Positions 9,340-19,449 of a DNA stretch of 64,000 nucleotides are shown one piece after another (the first letter of the stretch is position 1; every line of letters starts with the position of its first letter). Where the stretch lies: contig NZ_BMZS01000003.1 of NCBI RefSeq assembly GCF_014652915.1, positions 538,099 through 602,098 of the forward strand. Reading direction: 5' to 3'. The translations under genes and the position numbers were made by a program. The notes beneath the pieces are model-generated. The model saw only the letters and a list, made by a program, of their open reading frames with translations, was not told the DNA's origin and did no database searches. This stretch comes from Thalassobaculum fulvum. Lineage in GTDB: Bacteria; Pseudomonadota; Alphaproteobacteria; Thalassobaculales; Thalassobaculaceae.

Positions 9340-9395
9340 CCCGAGTTTAGGGAGGAAACGCCATCAGGCGTTCGTGATCGGTCACCCGATCAACA
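9308..9395 (-). ncRNA. mmgR: MmgR-like (alpha-r8 / suhB Rfam family) small regulatory RNA
   Basis: Reading the minus strand, the DNA shows a 6-bp hairpin (AACGCC TGAT GGCGTT, 9357-9372). It overlaps the decamer TTTCCTCCCT (9349-9358), then a short linker leads to a 10-bp hairpin (9317-9339) and a run of seven T (9308-9314). UUUCCUCCCU is the invariant core motif of the alphaproteobacterial alpha-r8 family, whose type member is the Sinorhizobium meliloti Hfq-bound RNA MmgR, linked to control of polyhydroxybutyrate storage. The CCUCC stretch could pair with Shine-Dalgarno sequences. The 5' end is estimated from a possible promoter (9402-9430). A covariance search would settle the family. Confidence 0.8.
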
Positions 9396-9558
9396 CAAAA
9401 GAACGTAGGCATACAGTTTGGAGGTGGCAAGAGCAAAACCGCTTTTGCCGCTTTCTTTTTTGGCAGATCCCCTGATTCTGTTTACTTTTTAGACCGATGC
9501 CGCGGATCGGGCAGTCGATTGCCTGTTTCTCGATCAATGCCCCCGGCGCCAAGGAAGG
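9396..9558. other. Non-coding stretch between the sRNA and the DUF1467 gene
   Basis: Besides the putative sRNA promoter, this holds a plus-strand hairpin (GCAAAA 9433-9438 with TTTTGC 9443-9448) followed by a T-rich run 9451-9461, which looks like a weak terminator although no coding gene leads into it. No convincing protein gene is present: the one open frame on the plus strand across 9200-9475 crosses the sRNA and has no family features. Confidence 0.4.
9402..9430 (-). promoter_or_regulatory. Putative promoter of the MmgR-like RNA
   Basis: On the minus strand TTGCCA (9425-9430) and TACGTT (9402-9407) are separated by 17 nt, placing a start near 9395. The -10 box is a weak match, so this is tentative. 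Confidence 0.35.
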
Positions 9559-9813
9559 CTACCAGCTCCGGACCGCCTCCCTGAACGAATAGAAGTCGCC
9601 TTCGACCACATAGTAGACCCCACCCCAGAGGAGCGCCGCGATGACCGCCGCGGCCAGGGCCTTGCGTCCGAGATAGGGCCGCCTGGGTGCGCTCGTCGCG
9701 TGGCCCTTGCCGATCTCGTCCTCGTCGGGAACCTGGACACCGATCGGCAGGGCCATGAAGAACACCAGCCACCACAACAGGATGTAGACGACGACGGCGG
9801 AGGCGATGTCCAT
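9559..9813 (-). CDS. DUF1467 family small membrane protein
   Basis: An 84-residue protein with two predicted transmembrane helices. The first (about 5-25) is SAVVVYILLWWLVFFMALPI, followed by GVQVPDEDEIGKGHATSAP; the second is about residues 53-70. The helix-loop pattern with a G-V-x-V-P-x-E/D loop and a K-G-x-x-x-S-A-P segment is that of DUF1467, a widespread alphaproteobacterial family of unknown function usually found next to methylmalonyl-CoA epimerase, as here. It lies 9 nt after mce and is the last protein gene of the operon. Confidence 0.85.
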   Translation of the reverse strand: MDIASAVVVYILLWWLVFFMALPIGVQVPDEDEIGKGHATSAPRRPYLGRKALAAAVIAALLWGGVYYVVEGDFYSFREAVRSW

Positions 9814-9822
9814 GGCGTCCCC

Positions 9823-10227
9823 TCAGGCCTGTTCCAGTTCGACCAACGTGCCGCAGAAATCCTTCGGGTGAAGGAACAGCACCGGCTTGCCGTGGGCGCC
9901 GATCTTGGGGTTGCCGTCGCCGAGGACCCGGGCACCGGCCGACTCCAGCCGGTCGCGCGCGGCGCGGATATCGTCGACCTCGTAGCAGACGTGGTGGATG
10001 CCGCCGGTCGGCGACTTCGCCAGGAACCCCGCGATCGGCGAGTCGTCGCCGAGCGGGTGCAGCAACTCGATCTTGGTGTTCGGCAGTTCGACGAACACCA
10101 CCGTGACGCCATGCTCCGGCAGGTCCTCGGCCGCGGACACCGTCGCCCCCAGCGTATCGCGGTAGGTCGCCGTTGCCGCCGCCAGGTCGGGAACCGCGAT
10201 GGCCACGTGATTGAGCCGACCGATCAT
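9823..10227 (-). CDS. mce: Methylmalonyl-CoA epimerase
   Basis: This enzyme interconverts (R)- and (S)-methylmalonyl-CoA in propionyl-CoA metabolism. The 134-residue protein is a glyoxalase-fold (vicinal oxygen chelate) dimer-type subunit. It has the metal ligand His in LNHVAIAVPDL near the start, VELPNTKIELLHPL with the second ligand region, GGIHHVCYEVDDI, and the closing HPKDFCGTLVELEQ containing the catalytic/ligand Glu. It follows rnj by 28 nt in a conserved rnj-mce-DUF1467 order. Confidence 0.93.
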   Translation of the reverse strand: MIGRLNHVAIAVPDLAAATATYRDTLGATVSAAEDLPEHGVTVVFVELPNTKIELLHPLGDDSPIAGFLAKSPTGGIHHVCYEVDDIRAARDRLESAGARVLGDGNPKIGAHGKPVLFLHPKDFCGTLVELEQA

Positions 10228-10255
10228 CGCCCTCTCCTCCTCCTCCCGGGTGTCG

Positions 10256-11923
10256 TCAGATCCGCACCACGTGCACGTCGGTCACCGGGCGCTTGCCATG
10301 ATCGGACCGCACCAGCCGGCGGACCATGCGGCGGGCCGCCTCACGCACCGCCTCGTCGTCGCGCCGGTCGGCCGGCGACATCTTGCCCAGCGTGTCGCGC
10401 AGCGCATCGACCGCGTCGTCCTCAAGATCCTCCTCGTCGTCGCCCGTGGCCACGCCGTGGAAGGTCACCACCGGATCGGCCCGCAGCTTGCCGGCCTTGT
10501 CCAGCACCAGGGTCACCGAGGCCGCGCCGTTGTACAGCATGTGCCGGCGCGCCTGGATCTGGTCGCTCGCCAGCGGCACCAGCCGACCGCCGTCGATCGT
10601 CAGGCTGCCGGACTCGACGTGGTCGACCACCGCCGCCGCGCCGGCGCGCAGCCGGATCATGCTGCCGTTCGACGGCACCACGGCTTCCGGAACCTGGCAG
10701 GCCCGGGCCAGCCGCGCATGCTCGCGCAGATGGCGGGCATCGCCGTGCACCGGGACCGCGATGCGCGGCCGCACCAGCTGGTACATCCGGGCGAGGTCGT
10801 CGCGGGCCGGATGCCCGGAGACGTGAACCCCCGGATGGTCCTCGGTCGTGAAGATCTCGACGCCGCGCGAAGCCAGCTTGTTCTGGACCCGGGCGATCGC
10901 CCGCTCGTTGCCCGGAATCTGCCGGGACGAGTAGATGCAGACGTCGCCGTCGCCAAGCGTGATGTGCGGATGCGTGCCGTCGGCGATCCGGGACAGCGCC
11001 GCCCGCGGCTCGCCCTGGCTGCCGGTGCAGATCAGCACGATCTTGTTCTCCGGAAAGAACCCGGCATCGGCCTCCGACACGAAGCTCGGACAGTCCGCGA
11101 GGTAGCCGTTCTCCTTGGCGGCGTCGTGCATGCGCCACAGCGAACGGCCGATCAGCGCCGCCTGCCGGTCGTTGGCGGCGGCCGCCTGCGCGATGCTCTC
11201 GAGGCGCGCGACGTTCGAGGCGAAGCAGGTCACCGCGATGCGGCCGTCGTACTGGTCGAAGATCTCGGTCAGCGCCATCCGGACCTCGGCCTCGGACCCG
11301 GTGCTGCCGGGCTCGAACACGTTGGTCGAGTCGCCGACCAATGCCAGCACGCCCTCGTCGCCGACCGCCCGCAAGGCGTCGAAGTCGGTGGCCTCGCCGA
11401 CGAACGGCGTCGGGTCGAACTTCCAGTCGCCGGTGTGGACGACCGTGCCGGCGCCGCAGCGCAGGACGATGGCGTTCGGCTCCGGGATCGAGTGGGTCTG
11501 GCGGACCATCTCGACCTCGAACGGGCCGACCACGAAGTTGGCGCCGAGCGGCACCTCGCGCAGGTCGACCTCGCCCAGCAGCCCGGCGTCGTCCAGCTTG
11601 CGGCGCAGCAGCGAGGCGGTGAACGGCGTGCACCAGATCGGGCAGCGCAGCCGCGGCCACAGGTGCGGCACCGCCCCGATGTGATCCTCGTGTCCGTGGG
11701 TCAGCAGCAGCCCGGCCAGCCGGTCGCGGTGCCGGGCGATCGGCTCGATGTCCGGCAGGATCACGTCCAGCCCGGGCATGCTGTCGTCGGCGAAGGTGAT
11801 GCCGAGGTCGATCATCAGCCACTGTCCGGCATAGCCGTACAGGTTGACGTTCATCCCGATCTCGTCGGAGCCGCCGAGGGGCAGGAAGTAGAGGTCGTCG
11901 TCGCGCTCGTCGATCGCCAGCAT
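10256..11923 (-). CDS. rnj: Ribonuclease J
   Basis: RNase J is a metallo-beta-lactamase nuclease with 5'-3' exonuclease and endonuclease activity, used in rRNA maturation and mRNA decay. The 555-residue protein shows LPLGGSDEIGMN at the start, the zinc motif LLTHGHEDHIGAVPH near residue 75, a second His in VHTGDWKFDP, GDSTNVFEPGSTGSE, and the beta-CASP region with CTGSQGEPRAAL and HVSGHPARDD. Its start lies 1 nt beyond the coaX stop, so the two are co-translated. Alphaproteobacterial RNase J genes commonly sit here between coaX and mce. Confidence 0.95.
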   Translation of the reverse strand: MLAIDERDDDLYFLPLGGSDEIGMNVNLYGYAGQWLMIDLGITFADDSMPGLDVILPDIEPIARHRDRLAGLLLTHGHEDHIGAVPHLWPRLRCPIWCTPFTASLLRRKLDDAGLLGEVDLREVPLGANFVVGPFEVEMVRQTHSIPEPNAIVLRCGAGTVVHTGDWKFDPTPFVGEATDFDALRAVGDEGVLALVGDSTNVFEPGSTGSEAEVRMALTEIFDQYDGRIAVTCFASNVARLESIAQAAAANDRQAALIGRSLWRMHDAAKENGYLADCPSFVSEADAGFFPENKIVLICTGSQGEPRAALSRIADGTHPHITLGDGDVCIYSSRQIPGNERAIARVQNKLASRGVEIFTTEDHPGVHVSGHPARDDLARMYQLVRPRIAVPVHGDARHLREHARLARACQVPEAVVPSNGSMIRLRAGAAAVVDHVESGSLTIDGGRLVPLASDQIQARRHMLYNGAASVTLVLDKAGKLRADPVVTFHGVATGDDEEDLEDDAVDALRDTLGKMSPADRRDDEAVREAARRMVRRLVRSDHGKRPVTDVHVVRI

Positions 11924-11924
11924 G

Positions 11925-12731
11925 TCAGCTCGAATTGCTCCTGTGGATCATACGCAGGCCGGCCAGCGTCAGATCGTCGTCGACGATCTCCAGCGCCGAC
12001 GTCCACTCCGCGAACAGAGCCGACAGCCCGCCGGTACCGATCACCCGCATCGGGCGGCCGTATTCCGCCCGGATCCGGGCGACCAGCCCTTCGATCATCG
12101 CGACATACCCCCAGAAGATCCCGGAGTACATGGCCGCACGGGTATTCTTGCCTATCACCCGGACCGGCTGGTTGTCGCCGGGCCGCTGTTCCGGGGCCCG
12201 GATCGCGATCTTCGGCAACTGGGCGGCCGCCATGTACAGGGCGTCGAGCGACAGGTTGATGCCCGGCGCGATGATGCCGCCGGCGTAGCCGCCATCCTCG
12301 TCGACCACGTCGAAGGTCGTCGCGGTTCCGAAATCGACGATGATCAGCGGGCCGCCGTACAGCCGGTGCGCCGCCACGGCGTTGACCACGCGGTCGGCCC
12401 CGACCTCCTCCGGCCGGTCGATGCGCACCGGGATGCCCAGGTTGACGCCCGCCTCGCCGATCACCATCGGGTCGATCCCGAAATGCTTGCGGCACAGGGT
12501 CCGCAGGCTGAACAGCGTGGCCGGCACCACGGTCGCGATGATCACCGACCGGATGCCCTTGGTATCGAGGCCGTCCAGCGCCATCAGCTGGGTTAGCCAC
12601 ACCGCGTACTCGTCGGCGGTGCGGGTCGCCACCGTGGAAGTCCGCCACGAGCCGAGCGGCGCCTCCTCCTCGTCGCCGCGGTAGACCGCGAACACGGTGT
12701 TGGTGTTTCCGCAGTCGATGACAAGCAGCAT
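11925..12731 (-). CDS. coaX: Type III pantothenate kinase
   Basis: CoaX phosphorylates pantothenate, the first step to coenzyme A, and is not feedback-inhibited by CoA. The 268-residue protein has the ASKHA-fold phosphate loops: MLLVIDCGNTNTVFAV at the start, GADRVVNAVAAH, DFGTATTFDVV and GGIIAPGINLSLDAL. The start ATG at 12729-12731 is fixed by the DCGNTNT motif; a longer frame would extend through birA without family support. It lies 10 nt after birA. The birA-coaX-rnj order is typical downstream of nuoN in alphaproteobacteria. Confidence 0.95.
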   Translation of the reverse strand: MLLVIDCGNTNTVFAVYRGDEEEAPLGSWRTSTVATRTADEYAVWLTQLMALDGLDTKGIRSVIIATVVPATLFSLRTLCRKHFGIDPMVIGEAGVNLGIPVRIDRPEEVGADRVVNAVAAHRLYGGPLIIVDFGTATTFDVVDEDGGYAGGIIAPGINLSLDALYMAAAQLPKIAIRAPEQRPGDNQPVRVIGKNTRAAMYSGIFWGYVAMIEGLVARIRAEYGRPMRVIGTGGLSALFAEWTSALEIVDDDLTLAGLRMIHRSNSS

Positions 12732-12741
12732 CACCGCCTCC

Positions 12742-13491
12742 TCACTCCACGATCTCGCCGGACGCGATCCGGCGGATCGAACCGTCTGCCAGTGCCAGCG
12801 CGAGAGTCCCGTCGCCCTCCATGCCGGCGAAGCGCCCTTCCAGGCGCTCGTTCCCCTGATAGATGGTGAGCGGCGCGCCGATCGCAGGGCCGCGCGCCAG
12901 CCAGGCCGAGCGGATCCCGGCCAGCCCGTCCCGGCACCACTGGCGATATCGGGCTTCGAGGGCCGCGACAAGCGCCTCGAACACGGCGTCGGCCCCGGCA
13001 CCCTCGACCCGGGAGGTTCGCCGGTCCGGCAGCTCCGGACGGCTCGCCACGTTGACGCCGATGCCGATCAGCACCGCCGACAGCGCGCCGCCCTCGGCGA
13101 TCGCCTCGAGCAGCACGCCGGCCACCTTGCCGCCGTTCAGGAGCACGTCGTTCGGCCACTTCAGGGCGACGTCGCCGCCGAATTGCGCCACCGCGTCGGC
13201 CAGCGCGACCGCCGCCACGATCGACAGCTCGGCGGCGCGCGCGGTCGGCACGTCCGGACGCAGGATCGCCGTCATGTAGACGTTTCCGGGGGGCGAGGAC
13301 CACGGCCGCCCCATCCGTCCGCGGCCGCCGGTCTGCTCGGCCGCCCGTACCACGGTCCGGCCGGCGGCACCGTCCTCGGCGAGCCGGCGCGCCGCCTCCA
13401 TCGTGCTCGCGACCGCCCCGAGCTCGACGACCCGCCAGCCGTCCACACCGCCGGCCGAGCCCTCGACCGCCGTGGCGCGCCGCGCCGTCAT
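12742..13491 (-). CDS. birA: Biotin-[acetyl-CoA-carboxylase] ligase (no DNA-binding domain)
   Basis: BirA activates biotin with ATP and attaches it to the biotin carboxyl carrier protein. The 249-residue protein has the catalytic domain only: STMEAAR near residue 30, the biotinyl-AMP loop GGRGRMGRPWSSPPGN, LKWPNDVLLNGGKVAGVLLE and GIGVNV. The C-terminal SH3-like cap contains GRFAGMEGDGTLALAL. No helix-turn-helix precedes the catalytic domain, so it should not act as the biotin operon repressor, unlike the E. coli protein. It starts 10 nt after nuoN. Confidence 0.94.
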   Translation of the reverse strand: MTARRATAVEGSAGGVDGWRVVELGAVASTMEAARRLAEDGAAGRTVVRAAEQTGGRGRMGRPWSSPPGNVYMTAILRPDVPTARAAELSIVAAVALADAVAQFGGDVALKWPNDVLLNGGKVAGVLLEAIAEGGALSAVLIGIGVNVASRPELPDRRTSRVEGAGADAVFEALVAALEARYRQWCRDGLAGIRSAWLARGPAIGAPLTIYQGNERLEGRFAGMEGDGTLALALADGSIRRIASGEIVE

Positions 13492-13501
13492 GCTCGCGGC
13501 C

Positions 13502-14953
13502 TCACGCGCCGAGCAAGCTCACGGCGGCCTGCCGGGCCTGCTCGTAGACCGGCGAAAGGAACAGGAGGAACAGCACGGTCACCACCGCGGAGCCGAACAC
13601 CACCGCCCGCAAGTCGCCGGCGACGGCGCCGTCGAGCGGCTGGGTCGCGTCGTCGAAGTACATGATCTTGACGATGCGCAGGTAGTAGAACGCCCCCACC
13701 ACGCTGGCCAGCACACCGATCACCGCGAGCCCGAACAGGCCGGCGTTGACCGCCGCCATGAACACGTACCACTTGCCGAAGAACCCGGCGAGCGGCGGGA
13801 TGCCGGCCATCGAGAACATGAACACCATCAGCGCGAACGCCAGCATCGGATGGGTCTTCGACAACCCGGACAGGTCGGACAGGCTCTCGACCAGCCGGCC
13901 GTCGCGCCGCATCGCCAGGATGATCGCGAAGGTGCCGACGTTCATGAAGATGTAGGTGGCGAGGTAGATCATCACGCCGGTCACGCCGGCCTCATTGCCG
14001 GCCGCCACGCCGACCAGGGCGTAGCCCATGTGGCCGATCGAGCTGTAGGCCATCAGCCGCTTGATGTTGGTCTGCACCATGGCGGCGAAGGCGCCGAGCG
14101 CCATCGAGGCGATCGAGACGAACACCAGGATCTGCTGCCAGGACGACAGCAGGTCGCCGAACGGCCCGGCGGTGACCCGGACGAACAGCGCCAGGGCCGC
14201 CACCTTCGGCGCGACCGCGAACAGCGCGGTCACCGGCGTCGGCGCGCCCTCGTAGACGTCCGGCGTCCACATGTGGAACGGCACCGCCGAGATCTTGAAC
14301 GCCAGCCCCGAGATCAGGAACACCAGCCCGACCACCAGGCCGACCGACGGCCCGTCGGCCTTCTGGAACACCTCGGCGAGCCCGGTGAAGCTGGTGGTGC
14401 CGGCGAAGCCGTACACCAGCGAGCAGCCGTACAGCAGCATGCCGGAGCTGAGCGCGCCCAGGACGAAGTACTTCAGGCCGGCCTCGGTCGAACGCAGGGT
14501 GTCGCGCCGGATCGACGCGATGACGTAGAGCGCCAGGCTCTGCATCTCCAGCCCCATGTAGAGCGCGATCAGGTCGTTGGCCGAGACCATCATCATCATG
14601 CCGAGCGTCGAGAAAACGATCAGCACGGGGTACTCGAAGCGTCCGCCCCGCTCACGGTCGAAGTAGCCGAACGACAGGATCAGCGCGAACGCCGAGCCGA
14701 GCAGGATCAGCACCTTGGCGAAGCGGGCGAAGGCGTCGGTGATGAACAGGCCGAAGAACGCCTCCTGGGTGCCGGACTTGGCCACCACCAGGATGCCCGC
14801 CACCAGCAGGGCCAGCACCGCCAGCCAGCCGGGCGCGCGCATGCCGCCGGAGCCGCGGAACACGCCGAACATCAGCAGCAGGGCGCCGACGATCGCGAGA
14901 AAGATCTCGGCCGTGGCCGGTGCCATGACGGGAAGGCTGGTCACCGCGTTCAT
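13502..14953 (-). CDS. nuoN: NADH-quinone oxidoreductase subunit N
   Basis: NuoN is one of three antiporter-like proton-translocating subunits in the membrane arm of complex I. The 483-residue protein is almost entirely hydrophobic with about 14 helices. Visible signatures are the glutamate-bearing [14 protein letters not shown], the lysine segment [36 protein letters not shown] and [16 protein letters not shown]. It is the last nuo gene, 21 nt after nuoM and followed by birA. Confidence 0.96.
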   Translation of the reverse strand: MNAVTSLPVMAPATAEIFLAIVGALLLMFGVFRGSGGMRAPGWLAVLALLVAGILVVAKSGTQEAFFGLFITDAFARFAKVLILLGSAFALILSFGYFDRERGGRFEYPVLIVFSTLGMMMMVSANDLIALYMGLEMQSLALYVIASIRRDTLRSTEAGLKYFVLGALSSGMLLYGCSLVYGFAGTTSFTGLAEVFQKADGPSVGLVVGLVFLISGLAFKISAVPFHMWTPDVYEGAPTPVTALFAVAPKVAALALFVRVTAGPFGDLLSSWQQILVFVSIASMALGAFAAMVQTNIKRLMAYSSIGHMGYALVGVAAGNEAGVTGVMIYLATYIFMNVGTFAIILAMRRDGRLVESLSDLSGLSKTHPMLAFALMVFMFSMAGIPPLAGFFGKWYVFMAAVNAGLFGLAVIGVLASVVGAFYYLRIVKIMYFDDATQPLDGAVAGDLRAVVFGSAVVTVLFLLFLSPVYEQARQAAVSLLGA

Positions 14954-14974
14954 CAGAGGCTTCTCCCGGCGCCG

Positions 14975-16489
14975 TCAGCGGGCGGCCACGGCGGTCCCGG
15001 CATGACCGAGAGCCACCTTGTAGTTTGTGATCAGGTTGTCGACCGAGACCGACATCATGTCGATGAAGGTGGACGGATAGATCCCCATCCAGAACACCAG
15101 CACGATCAGCGGCGCGAACACCGCGATCTCGCGCGGGCTCAGGTCCAGCAGCGCCTTCAGGCTGTCCTTGTCGAGCACCCCGAAGATCACCCGGCGGTAC
15201 AGGTACAGCATGTAGGCCGCCCCCAGGATCAGGCCGGTCGCGGTCAGGGCCGCCAGCCAAGTGCTGACCTGGAAGGCGCCGGCCAGGATCAGCAGCTCGC
15301 CGACGAAGCCGCTGGTGCTCGGCAGGCCGACCGAGGCCATCATGAACACCATGAACACCAGCGCGTAGCGCGGCATGTTGTTGGCCAGCCCGCCATAGGC
15401 GGCGATCTCGCGGGTGTGCATGCGGTCGTAGACCACGCCGACGCACAGGAACAGCGCGCCCGAAACGATGCCGTGCGACAGCATCTGGAAGATCGAGCCC
15501 TCGACGCCCTGGGTGGTCATCGTGAACATGCCGATGGTCACGAAGCCCATATGCGCCACCGACGAGTAGGCGATGAGCTTCTTCATGTCCTCCTGCACCA
15601 GCGCCACCAGCGAGGTGTAGATCACCGCCACCACGCTCAGCGTGTAGACCAGCGGCGCGAAAGCGTCGGACGCCTCCGGGAACATCGGGATCGAGAACCG
15701 CAGGAACCCGTAGCCGCCCATCTTCAGGAGCACGCCGGCCAGGATGACGGAACCGGCGGTCGGCGCCTCGACGTGGGCGTCCGGCAACCAGGTGTGCACC
15801 GGCCACATCGGCACCTTGACCGCGAACGACGCGAAGAACGCCAGCCACAGCCAGGTCTGCGCCTCGGCGGCGAACCTGAAGGCCATCAGGGTCGGGATGT
15901 CGGTGGTGCCGGCCTGCCAGTACATCGCCAGGATGGCGATCAGCATCAGCACCGAGCCCAGCAGGGTGTACAGGAAGAACTTGAACGCCGCGTACACCCG
16001 GCGCTTGCCGCCCCAGACGCCGATGATCAGGAACATCGGGATCAGGACGCCTTCGAAGAAGACGTAGAACACCAGGATGTCCAGGGCGCAGAACATGCCG
16101 ACCATCAGGGTCTCGAGGACCAGGAAGGCGATCATGTACTCCTTGACCCGGTTCTGGATGGCTTCCCAGCTGGCCAGGATGCAGATCGGCGTCAGCAGGG
16201 TCGACAGCAGCACGAACCACATGGAGATGCCGTCGACGCCGACGTGGTAGGCGATCGACGAGCCGGGAATCCACTCGTAGCGCTCGACGAACTGGAAGTC
16301 GGCCGTGGTCGGGTCGAACCGGTACCAGATCAGCAGCGACAGCAGGAACACGGCGCCGGACGTCAGCAAGGCCTGCCAACGGCAGTTGCTGGCCACCTGG
16401 GCCTCGTCGCCGCGGGTGGCCAGGATCATCAGGACCCCGACCAGCGGCAGGAAGATGACGAGGGTCAGAAGCGGTGCATCGCCCATCAT
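14975..16489 (-). CDS. nuoM: NADH-quinone oxidoreductase subunit M
   Basis: This antiporter-like membrane subunit of complex I pumps protons. The 504-residue protein shows [16 protein letters not shown], the catalytic glutamate in [16 protein letters not shown], the lysine in [17 protein letters not shown], and the broken-helix stretch [32 protein letters not shown] follows. It begins 4 nt downstream of nuoL. Length is normal and no charged key residue appears missing. Confidence 0.96.
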   Translation of the reverse strand: MMGDAPLLTLVIFLPLVGVLMILATRGDEAQVASNCRWQALLTSGAVFLLSLLIWYRFDPTTADFQFVERYEWIPGSSIAYHVGVDGISMWFVLLSTLLTPICILASWEAIQNRVKEYMIAFLVLETLMVGMFCALDILVFYVFFEGVLIPMFLIIGVWGGKRRVYAAFKFFLYTLLGSVLMLIAILAMYWQAGTTDIPTLMAFRFAAEAQTWLWLAFFASFAVKVPMWPVHTWLPDAHVEAPTAGSVILAGVLLKMGGYGFLRFSIPMFPEASDAFAPLVYTLSVVAVIYTSLVALVQEDMKKLIAYSSVAHMGFVTIGMFTMTTQGVEGSIFQMLSHGIVSGALFLCVGVVYDRMHTREIAAYGGLANNMPRYALVFMVFMMASVGLPSTSGFVGELLILAGAFQVSTWLAALTATGLILGAAYMLYLYRRVIFGVLDKDSLKALLDLSPREIAVFAPLIVLVFWMGIYPSTFIDMMSVSVDNLITNYKVALGHAGTAVAAR

Positions 16490-16493
16490 GACA

Positions 16494-18422
16494 TCAGGCT
16501 CCGAAGGCCAGGTACCAGCTCACCAGGGCGACCACCCCGATCAGCATCGCGAAGGCGTAGTGGTAGACGTAGCCGGTCTGCAGCCGGCCGGCCCGGGCCG
16601 CGACCGCGCGGGCGACCGCCGACACGCCGTCCGGGCCGAAACCGTCGATGATCGCGCGGTCGCCGCCCTGCCAGAACGCCAGGCCGGCCTGCCAGGAGCG
16701 CTTGACGAACAGCCAGTCGTACAGCTCATCGAAGTACCACTTGTTCAGCAGGAACAGGTAGACCGGGCGGAACGCGGTCGCGAGCCGGGCCGGCAGCTCG
16801 GTGCGGAACATGTACAGCAGGTAGGCGAGGCCGATGCCGATCAGGCCGACCACCAGCGGCGCCAGCTTGACCCACATCGGCACATGGTGGGCCGCCTCGA
16901 TCGAGTTGTTCTCTGCGAGGATCTTGATCGACGCACCCCAGAACTCCGCCATGCCGTGGCCGACGAAGGTCTCGTAGGCGACGAAGCCGCTGAGCACCGC
17001 GCCGACCGCCAGGACGCCGAGCGGGATGGTCATGACCAGTGGTGACTCGTGCACGTGGTGCAGCACCTCGTGCGACATCCGCGGCTTGCCGTGGAAGGTC
17101 ATGATGATCAGGCGCCAGCTGTAGAATGCGGTCATCGCGGCGGCGGCGATGCCCATCCAGAACGCGAACTGCCCGACCCCGCTGTGGGCGCCGTAGGCCG
17201 CCTCCAGGATCATGTCCTTGGAGTAGTAGCCGGCGAACAGCGGGATGCCGGCCAGCGCCAGGCTGCCGATCCACATCATCGCGTAGGTGAACGGGATCTT
17301 GCGCCAGATGCCGCCCATGTTGCGCATGTCCTGCTCGTCCGACAGGGCATGGATCACCGAGCCGGCCGACAGGAACAGCAGCGCCTTGAAGAAGGCGTGG
17401 GTCATCAGGTGGAAGATCGCGGCCGGATAGGCCGAGACGCCGAGCGCGAAGAACATGTAGCCGAGCTGGCTGCAGGTCGAGTACGCGATCACCCGCTTGA
17501 TGTCGTTCTGGCACATGCCGACGGTGGCCGCGAAGAACGCCGTCGCGGCGCCGACGATCGTCACCACCTCGAGGGCGACCGGCGCGTACTCGAACAGCGG
17601 CGACATCCGGGCGACCAGGAACACGCCGGCGGTCACCATGGTGGCCGCATGGATCAGCGCCGACACCGGGGTCGGGCCCTCCATGGCGTCCGGCAGCCAG
17701 GTGTGCAGGCCGAGCTGGGCGGACTTACCCATGGCGCCGATGAACAGCAGGATCGCCACGACGGTCAGGGCGTCGCCCTGCATGCCGAGGAACTCGAACG
17801 GCATGCCCGCCTTGTCCGGGGCCGCCGCGAAGATCGCGTCGAAGCCGACCGAGTCGAACAGCACGAAGCAGCCGAAGATGCCGAGCGCGAACCCGAAGTC
17901 GCCGACCCGGTTGACGATGAACGCCTTGATCGCCGCCGCGTTGGCCGACGGCTTGTGATACCAGAAGCCGATCAGCAGGTAGGAGGCGACGCCGACGCCC
18001 TCCCAGCCGAAGAACAGCTGGACCAGGTTGTCGGAGGTCACCAGCATCAGCATGGCGAAGGTGAAGATCGACAGATAGGCCATGAACCGCGGGATCGACG
18101 GGTCGTGGCTCATGTAGCCGACCGAGTACACGTGGACCATGGACGACACCACGGTCACCACCAGCACCATCACCGCGGTCAGGGTGTCCCAGCGCAGCGC
18201 CCAGTGCGCCTCGAAACTGCCGGAGACCACCCAGGTCAGCACCTCGACCGTGAAGGTCTTGCCGCCCAGGGCCACTTCCCAGAACGCGACGATGCCCAGC
18301 ACCGCCGAGACCAGCATGGCGCCGCAGGTCACGATCTGGGCGCCCCGGTCGCCGATGACCCGGCCGCCGAACCCGGCGATGATGGCGCCGACCAGCGGCA
18401 GGAAGACGATCGCGGAGTACAT
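16494..18422 (-). CDS. nuoL: NADH-quinone oxidoreductase subunit L
   Basis: NuoL is the distal antiporter-like subunit of complex I, with a long lateral helix that braces the membrane arm. The 642-residue protein has [34 protein letters not shown] with the key Glu, [35 protein letters not shown] and [16 protein letters not shown]. The C-terminal 150 residues supply the lateral helix and last membrane segment, including [13 protein letters not shown]. It starts 3 nt after the nuoK stop. Confidence 0.96.
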   Translation of the reverse strand: MYSAIVFLPLVGAIIAGFGGRVIGDRGAQIVTCGAMLVSAVLGIVAFWEVALGGKTFTVEVLTWVVSGSFEAHWALRWDTLTAVMVLVVTVVSSMVHVYSVGYMSHDPSIPRFMAYLSIFTFAMLMLVTSDNLVQLFFGWEGVGVASYLLIGFWYHKPSANAAAIKAFIVNRVGDFGFALGIFGCFVLFDSVGFDAIFAAAPDKAGMPFEFLGMQGDALTVVAILLFIGAMGKSAQLGLHTWLPDAMEGPTPVSALIHAATMVTAGVFLVARMSPLFEYAPVALEVVTIVGAATAFFAATVGMCQNDIKRVIAYSTCSQLGYMFFALGVSAYPAAIFHLMTHAFFKALLFLSAGSVIHALSDEQDMRNMGGIWRKIPFTYAMMWIGSLALAGIPLFAGYYSKDMILEAAYGAHSGVGQFAFWMGIAAAAMTAFYSWRLIIMTFHGKPRMSHEVLHHVHESPLVMTIPLGVLAVGAVLSGFVAYETFVGHGMAEFWGASIKILAENNSIEAAHHVPMWVKLAPLVVGLIGIGLAYLLYMFRTELPARLATAFRPVYLFLLNKWYFDELYDWLFVKRSWQAGLAFWQGGDRAIIDGFGPDGVSAVARAVAARAGRLQTGYVYHYAFAMLIGVVALVSWYLAFGA

Positions 18423-18425
18423 CCC

Positions 18426-18734
18426 TCAGCCCTTCATCAGGTTGATGTCCTCGACCGCGATCGAACCGCGGTTGCGGAAGTAGACGACCAGGATCGCCAG
18501 GCCGATCGCCGCCTCGGCCGCCGCGACGGTCAGCACGAACAGAGCGAACACCTGGCCGACCAGGTCGCCGAGGAAGGTGGAGAACGCCACGAGGTTGATG
18601 TTGACCGCGAGCAGCATGAGCTCGACCGACATCAGGATGATGATGACGTTCTTGCGGTTCAGGAAGATGCCGAAGATCCCGAGCGTGAACAGGATCGCCG
18701 CCACGGTCAGGTAGTGGCCGAGACCGATCTCCAT
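18426..18734 (-). CDS. nuoK: NADH-quinone oxidoreductase subunit K
   Basis: NuoK is a small three-helix complex I subunit carrying two conserved glutamates of the proton path. The 102-residue product matches the family length. It begins [19 protein letters not shown], and the second helix contains the glutamate motif [19 protein letters not shown]. The third helix has [20 protein letters not shown] with the second glutamate. It is 1 nt from nuoJ and 3 nt from nuoL. Confidence 0.96.
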   Translation of the reverse strand: MEIGLGHYLTVAAILFTLGIFGIFLNRKNVIIILMSVELMLLAVNINLVAFSTFLGDLVGQVFALFVLTVAAAEAAIGLAILVVYFRNRGSIAVEDINLMKG

Positions 18735-18735
18735 G

Positions 18736-19350
18736 TCAGACCCCTCCCCCTCGGGTCACCTTGACGACTTCCACGACCTCCTCCGGACGCCGGGCGTTCT
18801 GCGCCTCGATCGACTGCCGGCGCACGCCCTCGCGCGACCGCAGGGTCAGCACGATGGCGCCGATCATGGCGATCAGCAGGATCAGGCCGGCGGCCTGGAA
18901 CAGGTAGACGTAGCGGGTGTAGAGCAGCCCGCCGAGCGCATGGGTGTTGGTGGTCTCGGCGACCGGCGGAACCGGCGCGGTCAGCGCGTCGGGCACGCCC
19001 GGCGCCACCGTCCACGCCCCGGTCACCAGCACCAGCTCGGCCAGCAGCACCAGGCCGATCGCCGCCCCCACCGGCAGGTACCGGATGAAGCCCTGGCGCA
19101 GCTCGACGAAGTTGATGTCGAGCATCATCACCACGAACAGGAACAGCACCGCGACCGCGCCGACGTAGACGACGACCAGGATCATCGCCAGGAACTCGGC
19201 GCCCATCAGCACGAACAGGCCGGCCGCGTTGAAGAACGCCAGGATCAGGAACAGGACCGAATGCACCGGGTTGCGCGAGGTGATCACCATCGCGCCCGAC
19301 GCCACCGCGACCGCGGCGAACAGGTAGAAGACCAGGGCCTGAACGACCAT
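18736..19350 (-). CDS. nuoJ: NADH-quinone oxidoreductase subunit J
   Basis: NuoJ is a five-helix membrane subunit whose third helix switches between alpha and pi form during turnover. The 204-residue protein shows [37 protein letters not shown], the hallmark [19 protein letters not shown] and a C-terminal helix ending in a hydrophilic tail (about 35 residues). The 99-nt gap to nuoI upstream is the largest inside the nuo operon. Confidence 0.95.
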   Translation of the reverse strand: MVVQALVFYLFAAVAVASGAMVITSRNPVHSVLFLILAFFNAAGLFVLMGAEFLAMILVVVYVGAVAVLFLFVVMMLDINFVELRQGFIRYLPVGAAIGLVLLAELVLVTGAWTVAPGVPDALTAPVPPVAETTNTHALGGLLYTRYVYLFQAAGLILLIAMIGAIVLTLRSREGVRRQSIEAQNARRPEEVVEVVKVTRGGGV

Positions 19351-19449
19351 CCCGCTTCCTTCCCCGGGTAGAACCCGGTTTGTCTCGGCTCCGGATCAAG
19401 CTTGTCCGTCAGCCGGTTATCCTACGTTCTTCATATCCGACGCGAAGCG

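Noticed and set aside
9200..9475. A 91-codon plus-strand frame in the gap right of the secreted-protein gene
   Set aside because: It runs across the MmgR-like RNA and its terminator on the other strand, has no ribosome-binding site or family features, and its sequence is rich in Arg, Trp and His.
13403..16651. A very long plus-strand open frame of more than 1000 codons opposite nuoN-nuoM
   Set aside because: It is an antisense shadow produced by strong GC-rich third-position bias. Its translation is full of His, Gln, Arg and Asp without any fold-like pattern, and the opposite strand encodes clear complex I subunits.
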